Origin: Paludibacter sp.
Lineage (GTDB): Bacteria > Bacteroidota > Bacteroidia > Bacteroidales > Paludibacteraceae
Reading direction: 5' to 3'
Assembly (NCBI GenBank): GCA_028705705.1
Contig: JAQWCZ010000166.1
Coordinates: 1-5,136 of the forward strand
DNA length: 5,136 bases
The position numbers and the translations under genes are program-made. Of this stretch, positions 4,332 through 5,136 are shown piece by piece (position 1 is the first letter of the stretch; each line of letters opens with the position of its first letter). The notes under the pieces are model-generated. The model was not told the DNA's origin and ran no database searches. It saw only the letters and a list, made by a program, of their open reading frames with translations.

Positions 4332-5136
4332 ATGATACGTTTTGTAAAAATATCAATTCTTTGGTTGTTATATTATTTGATTTCAACATCTGTGATTTAT
4401 GCACAAACTGCTGAAGGTGGTGGTGTATATATAAAAAATAATGGAAAATTGATTAACAGCATCGTGACAAACAATTACGCTGTCACAGGTTTTGGTGTGG
4501 CGGGAACATCCGGAGAAGTGATTAATAGCACAATAAAAGATAATTTATACCTGAAAACTTCCATTGTGAATCCGGGAGATATGTTTTTTGAAGATGGAGT
4601 TGTATATACTCCGAAATTTGATGAAAATGGAGATCTTGTATTCCCCGAAGGTTATAGTGCTTCAGATGTTGTAGGAGTTTGTTTCTGGAGTAATACAAAC
4701 AATAATTACCTGGATGGCCGTTCCTGGGTTTTAGCAGTAGATGAATCAACTACTATTTGGTGTCCGAATGGTATGACCGGAAGTAGTGGATATAATCCGA
4801 TTGATATTCCTGATTTGTTCAACTTCCCAAACGCAGAAGCTGCTTTGATGGATTACGAAGGAAAAGCCAACACTACATTGATAGTAAATGAACCCGGATT
4901 TGTTCAGAATCCACCTATGTCATACGCCTTGACGATCAATAATTGCGCTGCAAAATATTGTTATGAGTATCATCGAATTTCCGGTGAAGAAGCTAAATGG
5001 TTTTTGCCTTCAATGGGTCAATTAAGGGTACTTGAAGATGTTATTACACTTGTTAACAAAGTAATGAATAAACTTGGTAAACCAACCATAACAGGCGAGT
5101 ATTGGTCTTCAAATGAGTTTTCTCGTCAGGGAGCTT
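4332..5136 (+). CDS. Secreted paralogue with a shortened beta-helix and DUF1566-like domain, cut by window edge
   Basis: I translated this by hand; 268 codons are visible and the frame is open at the right edge. Residues 1-24 are a signal peptide (MIRFVK start, hydrophobic core, likely cleavage YA|Q at 24/25). A few beta-helix rungs follow at once: GGGVYIKNNGKLINSIVTNN (29-48) and GEVINSTIKDN (61-71). These align with the last rungs of the upstream protein from its residue 139, so about 115 residues of helix are missing here. Then come GDMFFEDGVVY (82-92), VVGVCFW (113-119), AKWFLPSMGQL (221-231) and EYWSSNEF (256-263), matching the DUF1566-like module of its neighbour. C204, C210 and C144 could form disulfides after export. 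It starts 1 nt after the preceding stop and is presumably co-transcribed and translationally coupled. Function unknown; a C-terminal sorting domain could lie beyond the window. Confidence 0.78.
   Translation, partial: MIRFVKISILWLLYYLISTSVIYAQTAEGGGVYIKNNGKLINSIVTNNYAVTGFGVAGTSGEVINSTIKDNLYLKTSIVNPGDMFFEDGVVYTPKFDENGDLVFPEGYSASDVVGVCFWSNTNNNYLDGRSWVLAVDESTTIWCPNGMTGSSGYNPIDIPDLFNFPNAEAALMDYEGKANTTLIVNEPGFVQNPPMSYALTINNCAAKYCYEYHRISGEEAKWFLPSMGQLRVLEDVITLVNKVMNKLGKPTITGEYWSSNEFSRQGA

Noticed and set aside
4522..4749. Minus-strand open frame of 75 codons
   Set aside because: Antisense to the second secreted-protein gene, which continues in one frame from signal peptide to window edge.

Overview
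The window looks like chromosomal DNA of a Bacteroidota bacterium. It is AT-rich, the start codons lack convincing Shine-Dalgarno sequences, the intergenic regions carry promoters of the Bacteroidota TTTG / TAnnTTTG type, and the protein families (MarR-linked carotenoid genes, secreted beta-helix proteins with a DUF1566-like end) are typical of that phylum. I cannot name the genus; a Bacteroidales- or Marinilabiliales-like lineage is a guess.

Left part (1-1900, minus strand): a tightly packed carotenoid operon transcribed leftwards. Its order is phytoene synthase (crtB), isopentenyl-diphosphate isomerase (idi) and a membrane carotenoid 1',2'-hydratase-like protein (cruF / DUF422 family), which runs off the left edge. 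There are 3 nt between crtB and idi, and an ATGA overlap joins idi to cruF. Idi balances IPP and DMAPP for prenyl chain building, CrtB joins two GGPP into phytoene, and the CruF-like protein would hydrate a late acyclic or monocyclic carotenoid. The phytoene desaturase is not in the window.

Middle (1901-2714): a 133-bp divergent control region, then a MarR-type winged-helix regulator on the plus strand. The control region holds a promoter candidate facing each way and two clean inverted repeats, each lying on or inside one promoter. This suggests that the MarR protein represses both itself and the crt operon, by analogy with divergent marR-crt pairs in other bacteria.

Gap (2715-3118): 404 bp of very AT-rich DNA without a credible gene. 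It contains a well-formed Bacteroidota promoter, a perfect 27-bp palindrome, a degenerate second copy of that palindrome, and a long-range inverted repeat, all upstream of the next gene.

Right part (3119-5136, plus strand): two consecutive genes for secreted proteins, 1 nt apart. Both have a signal peptide, a beta-helix segment and a DUF1566-like C-terminal region with LPS-x-G-x-L and SSxE motifs. The second is open at the right edge and has kept only a few rungs of the helix. Their function is unknown. Most of the window is recognisable, and the least explained parts are the 2715-3118 leader and this tandem secreted pair.
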